Positions 54,440 through 63,123 of a stretch of 64,000 bases of DNA are shown here, one piece after another. Numbering within the stretch: position 1 is the stretch's first letter; every line of letters begins with the position of its first letter. Below the pieces are notes generated by a model. That model saw only the letters and a program-made list of their open reading frames with translations, had not been told where the DNA came from and did not search any database. Origin of the DNA: Proteus sp. ZN5 (GTDB taxonomy: Bacteria; Pseudomonadota; Gammaproteobacteria; Enterobacterales; Enterobacteriaceae); NCBI RefSeq assembly GCF_011046025.1, contig NZ_CP047640.1, positions 39,913 through 103,912 on the forward strand, written 5' to 3'. The translations under genes and the position numbers were made by a program.

Positions 54440-55063
54440 GTGAAAGTAATTTCTTTTTTAAATCCGAAAGGCGGCTCTGGAAAAACAACCACCGTCATAA
54501 ATGTTGCTACTGCTATGCAGAAAGCAGGTTATTTATTAGCAGTTGTAGATACAGATCCTCAAATGAGCCTATCTAACTGGTCTAAAGAAGGGAACTGTGA
54601 TTATGATGTTTTCACCGCCGCCAGTGAGAAAGACGTTTATAGCATCCGTAAAGATCTAAGTGATTATGATTTTGTCATTGTAGATGGAGCTGGTTCACTT
54701 TCTGTCATTACATCAGCAGCAGTTATGGTTAGTGATCTAGTTATAATTCCAGTCTCGCCAAGCCCTCTTGATTTTTCCGCAGCCGGTAGTGTTACATCGG
54801 TCCTCGAAGCTCAAGCATACAGCCGTAAAGTAGAAGCTAGATTTCTGATTACTCGTAAAATTGACCAAACAACTATGTTGCAAGTATTAAAAGACAACCT
54901 CAAAGATACTGGCTTGCCTTCTTTCAAAACAGCTATTTCTCAACGGCAGAGCTATATCAAATCTATTCTAGATGGTAAGAGTATTTTTGAAACTAATGAT
55001 GGAAATGCAAAAGGCGAGATAGAAATACTAACCAGAGAAATTTTGACTATTTTTGAGTCATAA
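54440..55063 (+). CDS. ParF-like partition ATPase
   Basis: A 207-residue ParA-superfamily ATPase of the small ParF type without an N-terminal HTH: deviant Walker A FLNPKGGSGKTTT, Walker B-like DFVIVDGAG, and VVDTDPQMSLSNW. It moves plasmid copies together with the downstream RHH protein. Repeat clusters flank it on both sides. Confidence 0.9.
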   Translation: MKVISFLNPKGGSGKTTTVINVATAMQKAGYLLAVVDTDPQMSLSNWSKEGNCDYDVFTAASEKDVYSIRKDLSDYDFVIVDGAGSLSVITSAAVMVSDLVIIPVSPSPLDFSAAGSVTSVLEAQAYSRKVEARFLITRKIDQTTMLQVLKDNLKDTGLPSFKTAISQRQSYIKSILDGKSIFETNDGNAKGEIEILTREILTIFES

Positions 55064-55142
55064 TGTGTATTCACACATTAACACATTAACACGAACGTGT
55101 ATCTACACGTGTGCGCTAAAACACATAAGCGCATATGTGTTT
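55064..55142. repeat. ACAC-rich repeat cluster between parF-like and parG-like genes
   Basis: Copies of CACATTAACACATTAACAC and inverse GTGTATCTACACGTGTG, AACACATAAGCGCATATGTG. Same units as upstream of the ATPase gene. Confidence 0.6.
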
Positions 55143-55163
55143 TGAAATTAAAAGAGATACTTT

Positions 55164-55391
55164 ATGGCACTTAAAAAAGTTAACGAATCAGCAAATTCAC
55201 AGAAAATGAAATTCGGTGAAAACAGAGACTTAGATAAAATTCTTGATAAAAGTACAAAAACCAAACGCATTAATGTAGATCTTGACGAAGATACTCAAAT
55301 TCGATTCAAAGCTGCATGTGTCAAACGAAACACCACAATGAAAGATGTAATATCAGATTATGTTCATCAGTGGCTAAAGGAAAATGAATAG
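55164..55391 (+). CDS. ParG-like ribbon-helix-helix centromere-binding protein
   Basis: 75 residues: a flexible basic N-terminus (1-32) and an RHH domain (KRINVDLDEDTQIRFKAACV ... TMKDVISDYVHQWL). The same size and layout as ParG of ParFG systems. It probably binds the ACACATTAA clusters and represses the operon. Confidence 0.82.
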   Translation: MALKKVNESANSQKMKFGENRDLDKILDKSTKTKRINVDLDEDTQIRFKAACVKRNTTMKDVISDYVHQWLKENE

Positions 55392-55404
55392 GTAGTGGTT
55401 TTAT

Positions 55405-55430
55405 AGGGATGATATTTCATCCCTTTTTAT
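55405..55430 (+). terminator. Terminator after the partition operon
   Basis: AGGGATGA/TCATCCCT arms with a 4-nt loop are followed by TTTTTATT. Confidence 0.8.
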
Positions 55431-55488
55431 TGTACTTTTATCTCAATTTCACTAGGTAACATTCAAAACAAAAGTGCCTCATGCTCAA

Positions 55489-55857
55489 TTATTCGAGCCA
55501 ATCTGGTAGTTTTGGCAATAGTTGTTTTTTCCACGGCTCTTGCTCTCCAAGATCCCAAACTTCAGTGTTGTATGTCCCTGTTCCACCAAAATCAAAGCAT
55601 GGTCGTAACTGCGATATGTAGCAGTATGCGAGAAAGCCGTTCTCTCTCTTGCGTACCAATTCAGTCCAACCGACCGCGTATACATCTTGCAGATATCCTT
55701 CCCAAGCAAACAGTACACCGGTATTGCTCCAATGTTCTAACTCAGGATAAAACTTTCTTATTTCCTTTATAAAATCAATCACGTCACTATTGAATTCATT
55801 ATCTGGACATGGATTACTGGGGTTCCGTTGGAACGTTTCTTCATTAAAAACAAACAT
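55489..55857 (-). CDS. Hypothetical protein, 122 aa
   Basis: Not recognised. An acidic soluble protein (VFNEETFQRNPSNPCPDNEF ... EVWDLGEQEPWKKQLLPKL) with many aromatic residues. ATG at 55857 with CCGGAG upstream on that strand. It faces away from the partition operon; between two repeat clusters. Confidence 0.5.
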   Translation of the reverse strand: MFVFNEETFQRNPSNPCPDNEFNSDVIDFIKEIRKFYPELEHWSNTGVLFAWEGYLQDVYAVGWTELVRKRENGFLAYCYISQLRPCFDFGGTGTYNTEVWDLGEQEPWKKQLLPKLPDWLE

Positions 55858-55973
55858 GCTCCGGTCCTCTACTTTAACTGGTAGTGTTTTTGCTTTTTAT
55901 TATTGTACCTGTGATTTAATTCTTCACTTAGATTTTAGATTGATTACCTATAAAGCCTAAAATATTTTTATAT

Positions 55974-56071
55974 GTGCGTACACACATTAACACATATGTG
56001 TATATGTGACGAATCACACACAAATACACAAATACACATTAACACATATACACATGGGTGTTTATGTGTAT
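55974..56071. repeat. Third ACACATTAA-type repeat cluster
   Basis: Dense copies of ACACATTAACACATATG, CACACAAATACACAAATACAC and inverse GTGTTTATGTG. About 900 bp from the parG-like gene, this may be an additional binding site or the main centromere. Confidence 0.6.
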
Positions 56072-56125
56072 AATTAGTTTTGCCATACGTTATATGATTA
56101 TAATAAGTACCAACACTAGGGTTAT

Positions 56126-56150
56126 AACGCCACATTGTGGCGTTTTTTTT
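56126..56150. terminator. Rho-independent terminator
   Basis: AACGCCACA/TGTGGCGTT arms with a 1-nt centre are followed by T8 on the plus strand. No plus-strand gene ends right before it, so it may stop transcripts leaving the partition region. Confidence 0.7.
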
Positions 56151-56205
56151 GGCTGTCATTTTGGCAGGGCAGAAAAATAGAGGTACAAAGCGCAGCACAT
56201 AGCCG

Positions 56206-56598
56206 TCAATATGTCTTGTTTAGCTGTGGCTCGATCTTTGAATTAGCCTTTTCTAGCCAATTCATACTATTAGAACAATCCTTCTCATGACCAATGATTG
56301 TCAATACCTGTTTATAAGCATCATCATTCAACATGAATTTCAAACTATTCAAATAGCCATATAATGGGTCCCTAATTATCACATCATCTGCCGTGACTGA
56401 TTGTGCACATGCCCGATAGCGGATATCTTTAATGTTTTGTACAACACTCATACAAGCTGGACAGTTGGCTTTGTATTTCTCTAAATCAGAATATCGCTGT
56501 CCTTCAATCCCTTCCATTGCAGAATAACTATTACCCAACGCTGGCACTGAGATCAGCGTAGTTATCAGAATGAAAGGCAAGGATATTGTCAGTTTCAT
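56206..56598 (-). CDS. Hypothetical exported protein, 130 aa
   Basis: Signal peptide MKLTISLPFILITTLISVPA with cleavage near ALG. The mature part has four cysteines (CPAC, RACAQ, KDCSN) suggesting disulfides in the periplasm. No recognised family. Nine nt after the preceding gene, so it is the last gene of the parB-ssb operon. Confidence 0.55.
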   Translation of the reverse strand: MKLTISLPFILITTLISVPALGNSYSAMEGIEGQRYSDLEKYKANCPACMSVVQNIKDIRYRACAQSVTADDVIIRDPLYGYLNSLKFMLNDDAYKQVLTIIGHEKDCSNSMNWLEKANSKIEPQLNKTY

Positions 56599-56607
56599 TT
56601 TGGATTC

Positions 56608-57030
56608 TTAGTTTAGGTTGTTCTGCTGTTCACATAGCAGTTGCAACTCAGTCCATACCTCATTTTCCGAGGCTTTTAAAACCTCATCCAACTGATCTGG
56701 TGTCGTTGCTTCTAATACGGCTTGTCTATTCTCACCACTTAACTTACCGGACATGATTTGTACACCAGACATGATCATAGAGTGATATAAGTTCTGACGT
56801 TCCTTTTCATCTGATGAAAATATGCTATCCAGCATCTCCAAAACCCCGTTATAGCGCAAAATTTCACTTTCACTGCACTGTGACGTATTCATTAGGTGTT
56901 TGAGCTCGTGTAGCTTCTCACGCGCTTTAAATAGGGCATAGTTTAGAACTGTTTGATCTCGTTTCATTTCTGCCATCACATAATTAGGATTTTGAACGTT
57001 ACAATTTGAAATTTGGTCTGCCTTAGCCAT
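56608..57030 (-). CDS. Hypothetical helical protein, 140 aa
   Basis: Starts MAKADQISNCNVQNPNYVMA with AGGAG 6 nt upstream; the ATG overlaps the ssb stop (AATGGCTAA). All-helical prediction, including LFKAREKLHELKHLMNT. Not recognised. Its tight coupling to ssb suggests a role in plasmid DNA metabolism; this is inference. Confidence 0.55.
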   Translation of the reverse strand: MAKADQISNCNVQNPNYVMAEMKRDQTVLNYALFKAREKLHELKHLMNTSQCSESEILRYNGVLEMLDSIFSSDEKERQNLYHSMIMSGVQIMSGKLSGENRQAVLEATTPDQLDEVLKASENEVWTELQLLCEQQNNLN

Positions 57031-57367
57031 TCTGCTCTCCTGCATTTGTATTTTTACTATTAGGTAATACTCTAAACACACCTGTCTGGTAATTCATTAT
57101 TATAGAACAGGAATTATTAGTCGGTTGTAGCCTTGCTTCGATGTAAACAAGTTGTCCTTTCTGACCAAAATTAGCTGCTATTTCTGCTATTTTTCCGTAT
57201 GCACTAATGTTAAACCAATCTGTTATCGGGTTTCCTTTCGAGTCATGCCGGTTAATTGCAACAGAGAAGTAGGTCATTGCCTCACCGTTACGTTCTGAAT
57301 ACTTCAGATTATCTTTCGGGGACGAACCTAATCGTGCGATCAGTTGCACCTTGTTAAGTAATTCCAT
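57023..57367 (-). CDS. ssb: Small single-stranded DNA-binding protein
   Basis: A 114-residue OB-fold protein: VQLIARLGSSPKDNLKYSER, FSVAINRHDSKGN, DWFNISAYGKIAEIAANFGQ KGQLVYIEARL match SSB cores. It lacks the long acidic tail of chromosomal SSB, so it may not recruit the usual partners. Two nt after the ParB-domain gene. Confidence 0.8.
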   Translation of the reverse strand: MELLNKVQLIARLGSSPKDNLKYSERNGEAMTYFSVAINRHDSKGNPITDWFNISAYGKIAEIAANFGQKGQLVYIEARLQPTNNSCSIIMNYQTGVFRVLPNSKNTNAGEQNG

Positions 57368-57369
57368 AG

Positions 57370-58416
57370 TTAAGCCTGAATAGCTTCAGTGTTGGATTCG
57401 GTTTTGCTCGGTTCGTTCTCATCATCATTAGATGCGGCGGATTCATCATTCGCAAACTTCTGAAGAACATCATTAAGCAGGGTCACAATTGTTACCGGCA
57501 TTTCGACAGTCACTGTTTCATCATTTTCTTGAATATCAGCAACTTTGTCGTGAATTGTTGTGCGGATTTCACTTAATTGTGAAAACACGGAATGTATTTC
57601 TTTTTTTGAAAAAGGTACTTTCTTCGCTGAAGGTACAAATTTCCGTGTGACTTTATTTTTGCCGCTGTCAGTCGCCTTCTGCAATCCTGCAATGATCACA
57701 TCATATGCCTCTTGATTAGTTTCTTCACACTCAAGCAGTATTTCTATGGCTAAATCTGAAGTAATCAGGTTCTTTCTGACAAGATCAGTGATTCTGTAAT
57801 CTGCTCGGAACAAGCGTAATAATCTGTTGATCGTAACAACACTTGTGTTCGTATATCGTGCAATTTCCTTTTTTTCCCATCCCATACTAAGTAAACGATG
57901 GAAACCATCAGCTTTTTCTAACGGAGCTAAAGGTTTTCCTTCTGAAGATGTCAGCATATTGACGATCTCAAGTTGCTGACTGCCTGAGAACTCCGTGACG
58001 TATACGCCTTTAATCGTGCATCCTTCTTCCATTGCCATGCGTAGAGCGCAATATCTGTGGTGTCCATCAATAATCTGTAAGCGTGGCAGATTATCAACCG
58101 TTATAACTTTCACAACGATAGGTGGAACATAAACACCTGATACATACGAATTCTTGATTCGTCCAGCATGTTCAGTATCAATCTCCCGAAGATTGAAACC
58201 TTCCTGTACGTACAGTAACTCAACGTTAACGCGATAAATATCACCACGCGAACACACCTTTTCCTCAAAGGCATCAGACATTTTGCGTAATGTTGAGATA
58301 TTGTGCGCTTCAGTATTTTTCTTCAGAGTAGGGTAGGGTAGGTCATTGAGAAGTACCTTGCTCATATTCGAATTTTGTTGACTGCTATTCGTTGAAATTG
58401 CTGCGTTAGTATTCAT
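57370..58416 (-). CDS. ParB/Spo0J-domain DNA-binding protein
   Basis: A 348-residue protein with a ParB nuclease/CTPase-like N-terminal box (IDGHHRYCALRMAMEEG near 115-131), the HTH region GWEKKEIARYTNTSVVTINR near 188-207, and an acidic C-terminus. No ParA is adjacent and the ParF-like ATPase already has a ParG-like partner, so this one may be a regulator or replication-linked factor. First gene of an operon with ssb. Confidence 0.8.
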   Translation of the reverse strand: MNTNAAISTNSSQQNSNMSKVLLNDLPYPTLKKNTEAHNISTLRKMSDAFEEKVCSRGDIYRVNVELLYVQEGFNLREIDTEHAGRIKNSYVSGVYVPPIVVKVITVDNLPRLQIIDGHHRYCALRMAMEEGCTIKGVYVTEFSGSQQLEIVNMLTSSEGKPLAPLEKADGFHRLLSMGWEKKEIARYTNTSVVTINRLLRLFRADYRITDLVRKNLITSDLAIEILLECEETNQEAYDVIIAGLQKATDSGKNKVTRKFVPSAKKVPFSKKEIHSVFSQLSEIRTTIHDKVADIQENDETVTVEMPVTIVTLLNDVLQKFANDESAASNDDENEPSKTESNTEAIQA

Positions 58417-58488
58417 AGTCCTCGCCTTGTCATTGTGTAACTAGGTATTATTTTTATTCGACGTAAGGCTATCACACAGGATTTTCTA

Positions 58489-58512
58489 TTTTCCTTAGTT
58501 ACATAAGGAAAA
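58489..58512. promoter_or_regulatory. Perfect inverted repeat upstream of the parB-like gene
   Basis: TTTTCCTTA (58489-58497) and TAAGGAAAA (58504-58512) with a 6-nt centre, 73 nt upstream of the ParB-domain start codon. A candidate operator for autoregulation. The rest of 58417-58767 contains no gene. Confidence 0.5.
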
Positions 58513-58767
58513 CGGCATCATTTCGATTTATGTGCATTGCTATCAATTAGTTAAAGGCGAACAACTCCAGAGGGTAAAAGTGTTAAAGATAATCATATCA
58601 ATGATATATCGCAACAATCATAAATTGATAATGATTGTTTCATTATCTTAATAATGTTCAGAAATATGAATATAATTCTAAACGAAAGACGTTCTCAATT
58701 TAGGTATACTGGTTGAAGCAATTGTAGGATTGCGGTGAATCCTGCTGAATACGCTGGTGGATTTCCT

Positions 58768-59835
58768 CTAAATCTTCACTACGGGAAGATCTGAAATTCT
58801 CGTAGTGTATGCCGGTGAAAGCATTTCTCGCTTCATGCGCCAGTTTGTGTCCATTCCCTTTCCAGCGAACCATATTTTGCTAACACCTCGATTATTTATC
58901 TGGTCCAAGGTTTTCATCAATTGTTCACTTCCTTTGTAGGGTTTACTATCAGAAAATAAATTAAGTTGAGTAACTGATGGATCAGAAAAATCAGTGAGCA
59001 TGATGCCAGCTTTGTGATATTTAACTCCCGATTTCCAGATGGTCTTTAACAGACGCACTGCTGCATTGATAATGTCTCTTGTATCAGCACTTGGATATTC
59101 TAACCGTTCAGAACGGTGGTTGTAGTATTGAGGTCCGCTGGCGTAATGGCTGGTTTGGATAAAAACAGAAACAAAGGAACAGACTCGTTTTTCAGCTCGA
59201 AGTTTCTCTGCTGCTCTCTCTGAATACTCGCAGATAGCCTGATGCATATGCTCATAGAGCTCAATTTTTTTTCCAAATGAACGTGAACAAATGATTTGCT
59301 CTTTAGTTTTTGCTACTTCTTCAAGCTCGATGCAAGATTCACCGTTCAGCTCTCTCACAGTGCGTTCTACAACCACACCGAATGTTTTACGGATCATGGT
59401 TGTTTCAGCCCTAGCCAAATCAAGCGCTGTAACTATCCCCATAGCATTTAGCCGGTTACTTATTTTTCTACCCACACCCCATACTTCATTAACAGGCACA
59501 AGGGACATGAGCCGTTTCTGGCGTGAAGTAGCACTCAAATCGACTACACCGCCTGTTTTGGTCCATGTTTTAGCAGCATGGTTTGCCAGTTTAGCCAGTG
59601 TTTTAGTTTGAGCAAAACCAACACCGACCGGTACATGAGCTATCTGCAAAATTCGTTGTTGTATCTTGCGACCGTAATCTTCTAATGGAAAGTTTCTAGA
59701 CATGCCGGTCATATCTAGATACTGCTCGTCGATACTATACGTTTCTACTCTTGGGGCAAAATCAGATAGTGTGTCCATGACTCGGTTGCTGATGTCAGCA
59801 TAAAGTACGTACAGTTGGCTAAGAATTCCTGTCAA
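58768..59835 (-). pseudogene. umuC: UmuC-like Y-family polymerase, N-terminally truncated
   Basis: About 355 codons matching UmuC from VLYADISNRVMDTLSDFAPR onward, including the palm acidic pair in YSIDEQYLD, HhH region VWGVGRKISNRLNAMGI and a little-finger domain. The first 65 or so residues, with the catalytic Asp of the DxxxFYAS motif, are missing; the sequence upstream of 59835 is unrelated. No umuD is seen. Lesion-bypass activity should be lost. Confidence 0.85.
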
Positions 59836-60364
59836 AGATAGATAAGTAAGCGATTAACCATTACCTTTCATAGGTTGATAGTATCTAATATTAAAAAAAT
59901 CACCGAGCTTAATCAGCTGTCTATTTTTAATAGTAAGTATTCATCAACATGTCTAATTTTTACCAATTGGATTACTAAGATGTACTAAGTTTAGTACCGA
60001 GGGATCGAATGTACAATCTTCACTCAGCACCAACACAATTCACTTTGTCGGGTGGACGACATTTGTTATTAAAAGCCGTCTTCTTGAGAACCCTGCGTGC
60101 AACTTTCACTGTACTAGACTCAAACATTTGATACCCAGTAACTTATAGAGCAGCCATTACAGGATCATTCCAAGAGTTGCGAGTTAGCCTTTTCGTTTTA
60201 ACCAAGTACTCTTGATATTGAGGGGCAAATAGTGTCACTGCACTTCGGATTTTTACATGTTGTTCATTGATACTTGAGTCATCAATAAACGCACAGAAAC
60301 TTCTGTGGAAAGATTTTCTGAACCAGAATTAAGGAGGGATAAGGTATATCATACTTAATTTGAC
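59836..60364. other. Degenerate region between umuC and the stress-protein gene
   Basis: No intact gene. A short palindrome GTACTAA/TTAGTAC lies at 59982-59997. On the reverse strand, 60145-60300 has a 43-codon frame (INEQHVKIRSAVTLFAPQYQ, EYLVKTKRLTRNSW) without a start that looks like a gene scrap. Confidence 0.4.
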
Positions 60365-60392
60365 AAAAAAGACCAGCACTCAATTGTGCTGG
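60365..60392 (-). terminator. Terminator after the universal stress protein gene
   Basis: On the minus strand, CCAGCAC/GTGCTGG arms with a 6-nt loop are followed by TTTTTT. Confidence 0.8.
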
Positions 60393-60418
60393 ACTAATAG
60401 TACAACCAATAAAATTTC

Positions 60419-61270
60419 TTAGCGAAGAATTACCATTGGTAGTTGAGTACTTTCCATCATTTTAAGTGTATTACTGCCAAGGAAAACCTGTGCCAGCTTA
60501 GAGCGTGAAAATGCGCCCATCACAAGCATTTCAACATCATGACTCGATTTATATTCCATCAATGAATTAAATACATTGCCTTCCAATAAACTCGAACATA
60601 CTTCAAATCCATTCTCTTTCAGCATAGCTTCGGTTTGCTGAAACTTTTCTTGTTGTTTAGGTTGATTGTTTTTCACACTGACAAGATGACATGTCAAACC
60701 ATGAAGTAAGCCTCCTTCAATAATAGTTTTCACCGCTTTATCTGCGGTTTCACGCCCATCATAAGCCAACATAAAACTTTTAGGGGCTGCAAACTCTTTA
60801 TTGGCAATAACAACAGGAGTATGAACTTGACGAATAATTTGCTCAATGTGAGAGCCCACCACATTGAAATTATCACCATGGCTTTCACCAGAGCGTCCAA
60901 TCACAATTAAACGAGCCTCTTCTTCCAGATCATAAATGGCTTCAACGATACCGCTATGTCGTTGCATTTTTTCAATTGTGTGACAACCTTGTGCTTGCGC
61001 TAATTGAGAAGCATGTTCCAGCATCTCTTTACCTAACTCCAAGGCTAATTTGCTTTTTTGTTCATCTAAACTGGCCATTTCAGTTAATAAAGATGAACGA
61101 GCGCCTAAGCCAATAGCACCACTAAGATCTTCGGCTTGGGTTGATGGTGTTTTCTCAATTGCGTGTAACAACAACAATTTTTTATTCAATTTATTCGATG
61201 CCCAAATGCCAGCACGGCAAGTGGAATCAGCATAGATTGAGCCATCAATACAGGTAATTACGTTATTCAT
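60419..61270 (-). CDS. uspA: Tandem-domain universal stress protein
   Basis: About 283 residues with two UspA domains: MNNVITCIDGSIYADSTCRA at the start and a second at FMLAYDGRETADKAVKTIIE near 165. ATP-binding-type glycines are present at the end of each domain (VIGRSGESHGDNFNVVGS; VMGAFSRSKLAQVFLGS). The start at 61270 has AAGGAG 6 nt upstream. Ten nt after the SulP gene, so translationally linked. Confidence 0.88.
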   Translation of the reverse strand: MNNVITCIDGSIYADSTCRAGIWASNKLNKKLLLLHAIEKTPSTQAEDLSGAIGLGARSSLLTEMASLDEQKSKLALELGKEMLEHASQLAQAQGCHTIEKMQRHSGIVEAIYDLEEEARLIVIGRSGESHGDNFNVVGSHIEQIIRQVHTPVVIANKEFAAPKSFMLAYDGRETADKAVKTIIEGGLLHGLTCHLVSVKNNQPKQQEKFQQTEAMLKENGFEVCSSLLEGNVFNSLMEYKSSHDVEMLVMGAFSRSKLAQVFLGSNTLKMMESTQLPMVILR

Positions 61271-61280
61271 TACTTTCTCC

Positions 61281-62768
61281 TTAGTGGCCTGCCATGAGCT
61301 TTTCGACTTCTTTAGGATCATTATGCACACCAAACTTATCAACGATGGTTTCTGTTGCTTCACTCATCCCAATAATTTCAACATCTGTTCCTTCGCGTCG
61401 GAATTTAATCACCACCTTATCAAGTGATGATACTGAAGTAATATCCCAAAAGTGAGCATGAGTGAGATCAATCACAACTTTATTCACCACCTCTTTAAAA
61501 TCAAATGATTCAATAAATTGCTCTGATGATGCAAAAAAGACTTGTCCCATAACTTGATAAGTTCGGCTTGCATCTACTGGTGACTCTGTTTTTACCACCA
61601 TAAAACGACCAATTTTATTGGCAAAGAATAACGTCGCTAATAACACCCCGACAAAAACACCAATTGCTAAGTTATGCGTTGCCACAACCACAACAACGGT
61701 CGTTATCATCACAATATTTGTTGATAATGGGTGCTTTTTAAGATCTCTAATTGAACTCCAAGAAAAGGTACCAATTGCTACCATAATCATTACTGCAACT
61801 AACGCTGCCATCGGGATTTGCTTAAGCCATTCATCTAGAAAAACTACCATGATGATAAGATAAATACCGGAGCTTAAGGTGGATAATCGTCCACGTCCGC
61901 CAGATTTAATATTAATAATTGACTGGCCAATCATGGCACAACCAGCCATACCGCCCATTAAGCCTGCACCAATGTTAGCAATACCTTGTCCCTTACACTC
62001 TTGATTACGATTACTTTTGGTATCCGTAAGGTCATCCACAATCGTGGCGGTCATCATTGATTCCAACAGACCAACCATAGCGAGGCCCAATGAATAAGGT
62101 AAAATAATGAATAAAGTTTCAAGATTAAGTGGAACTTCTGGCCATAAGAAAATAGGCAGCGTATCGGGAAGTTGCCCCATATCACCAACAGTTCGTATAT
62201 CCATTCCAGAGACGCTTGCTACAATTGTCAAAACGATGATGCAAATCAAAGGAGATGGGATCGCTTTACCGATAGCAGGAACATATGGGAATAAATAAAC
62301 AATTCCTAACCCTGCTGCTGTCATCGCGTAAACATGCCAAGTTACATTGGTTAACTCGGGCAATTGAGCCATAAAGATAAGAATTGCTAATGCATTAACA
62401 AACCCCGTCACGACAGAGCGTGATACAAAACGCATTAAGCTGCCGAGTTTTAAATATCCGGCTATGATTTGGAATACCCCTGTTAACATAGTTGCCGCTA
62501 ACAAATACTCTAAACCGTGGTCTTTAACCAAAGTGACCATAAGTAACGCCATCGCACCCGTTGCAGCCGAAATCATTCCGGGGCGGCCACCCACAATAGA
62601 GATAATGAAAGTGATACAAAAAGAAGCGTAAAGACCAACTTTAGGGTCAACACCTGCAATAATAGAAAAAGCAATAGCTTCTGGGATCAGAGCTAAAGCC
62701 ACAACAATACCCGCGAGCAAATCGCCACGAACATTCGAAAACCATTCAAGTTTTATTTTTTCTAACAT
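61281..62768 (-). CDS. sup: SulP-family anion transporter with STAS domain
   Basis: About 495 residues from MLEKIKLEWFSNVRGDLLAG. A multi-span SulP core (LIPEAIAFSIIAGVDPKVGL, the family's N-terminal signature) and a cytoplasmic STAS domain (VVNKVVIDLTHAHFWDITSV). Imports inorganic anions such as sulfate or bicarbonate. The same sup-uspA pairing is known from AbaR-type Tn7-related islands in Acinetobacter. A longer frame from 62807 lacks a ribosome site. Confidence 0.9.
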   Translation of the reverse strand: MLEKIKLEWFSNVRGDLLAGIVVALALIPEAIAFSIIAGVDPKVGLYASFCITFIISIVGGRPGMISAATGAMALLMVTLVKDHGLEYLLAATMLTGVFQIIAGYLKLGSLMRFVSRSVVTGFVNALAILIFMAQLPELTNVTWHVYAMTAAGLGIVYLFPYVPAIGKAIPSPLICIIVLTIVASVSGMDIRTVGDMGQLPDTLPIFLWPEVPLNLETLFIILPYSLGLAMVGLLESMMTATIVDDLTDTKSNRNQECKGQGIANIGAGLMGGMAGCAMIGQSIINIKSGGRGRLSTLSSGIYLIIMVVFLDEWLKQIPMAALVAVMIMVAIGTFSWSSIRDLKKHPLSTNIVMITTVVVVVATHNLAIGVFVGVLLATLFFANKIGRFMVVKTESPVDASRTYQVMGQVFFASSEQFIESFDFKEVVNKVVIDLTHAHFWDITSVSSLDKVVIKFRREGTDVEIIGMSEATETIVDKFGVHNDPKEVEKLMAGH

Positions 62769-62807
62769 GAAAATCCTATCATAAAAGAAAGCGACATCGA
62801 TGCACAC

Positions 62808-63123
62808 AAGATCCTATAGGCAGATTTAGCCTAAGATAATTTAGTGAACGCACTATGCTGCTTTGAAATTGTATTTAATGAAATTAATAGAATAAATGGT
62901 ACTAAGGTACCTGCCGGCAAACGGCATAATAGTCACGCAAAATGGTGACAATTTTGAAGAAAGAGGTGGGTAGCCTAAGGCGGCGTAATATGCAACTTAC
63001 AATCCTTTTAAAATTAATAATGTGTGAATTGTTACACGAATATCACAAAAGGTCTATATGGTAAGAACAAAAAAGAAACGGTTTTTCACTTCATCATTAG
63101 ATGAATTAATCTTTAACACTCTT
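62808..63123. other. Intergenic region upstream of the SulP gene
   Basis: About 316 bp without a gene. Contains GGTACTAAGGTACC near 62898, partly like the palindrome at 59982. It should hold the promoter of the SulP-UspA operon. Confidence 0.35.

Noticed and set aside
54255..56071. Short repeats that could be taken for a CRISPR array
   Set aside because: Units are only about 8-10 nt, irregularly spaced, without unique 30-nt spacers, and no cas genes exist in the window; they fit partition or iteron-type boxes.
59982..62911. GTACTAAG-like short palindromes on both sides of the sup-uspA pair as possible recombination sites
   Set aside because: Only 7-8 nt are shared and the surrounding bases differ; they do not match known Xer/pdif or IS ends.
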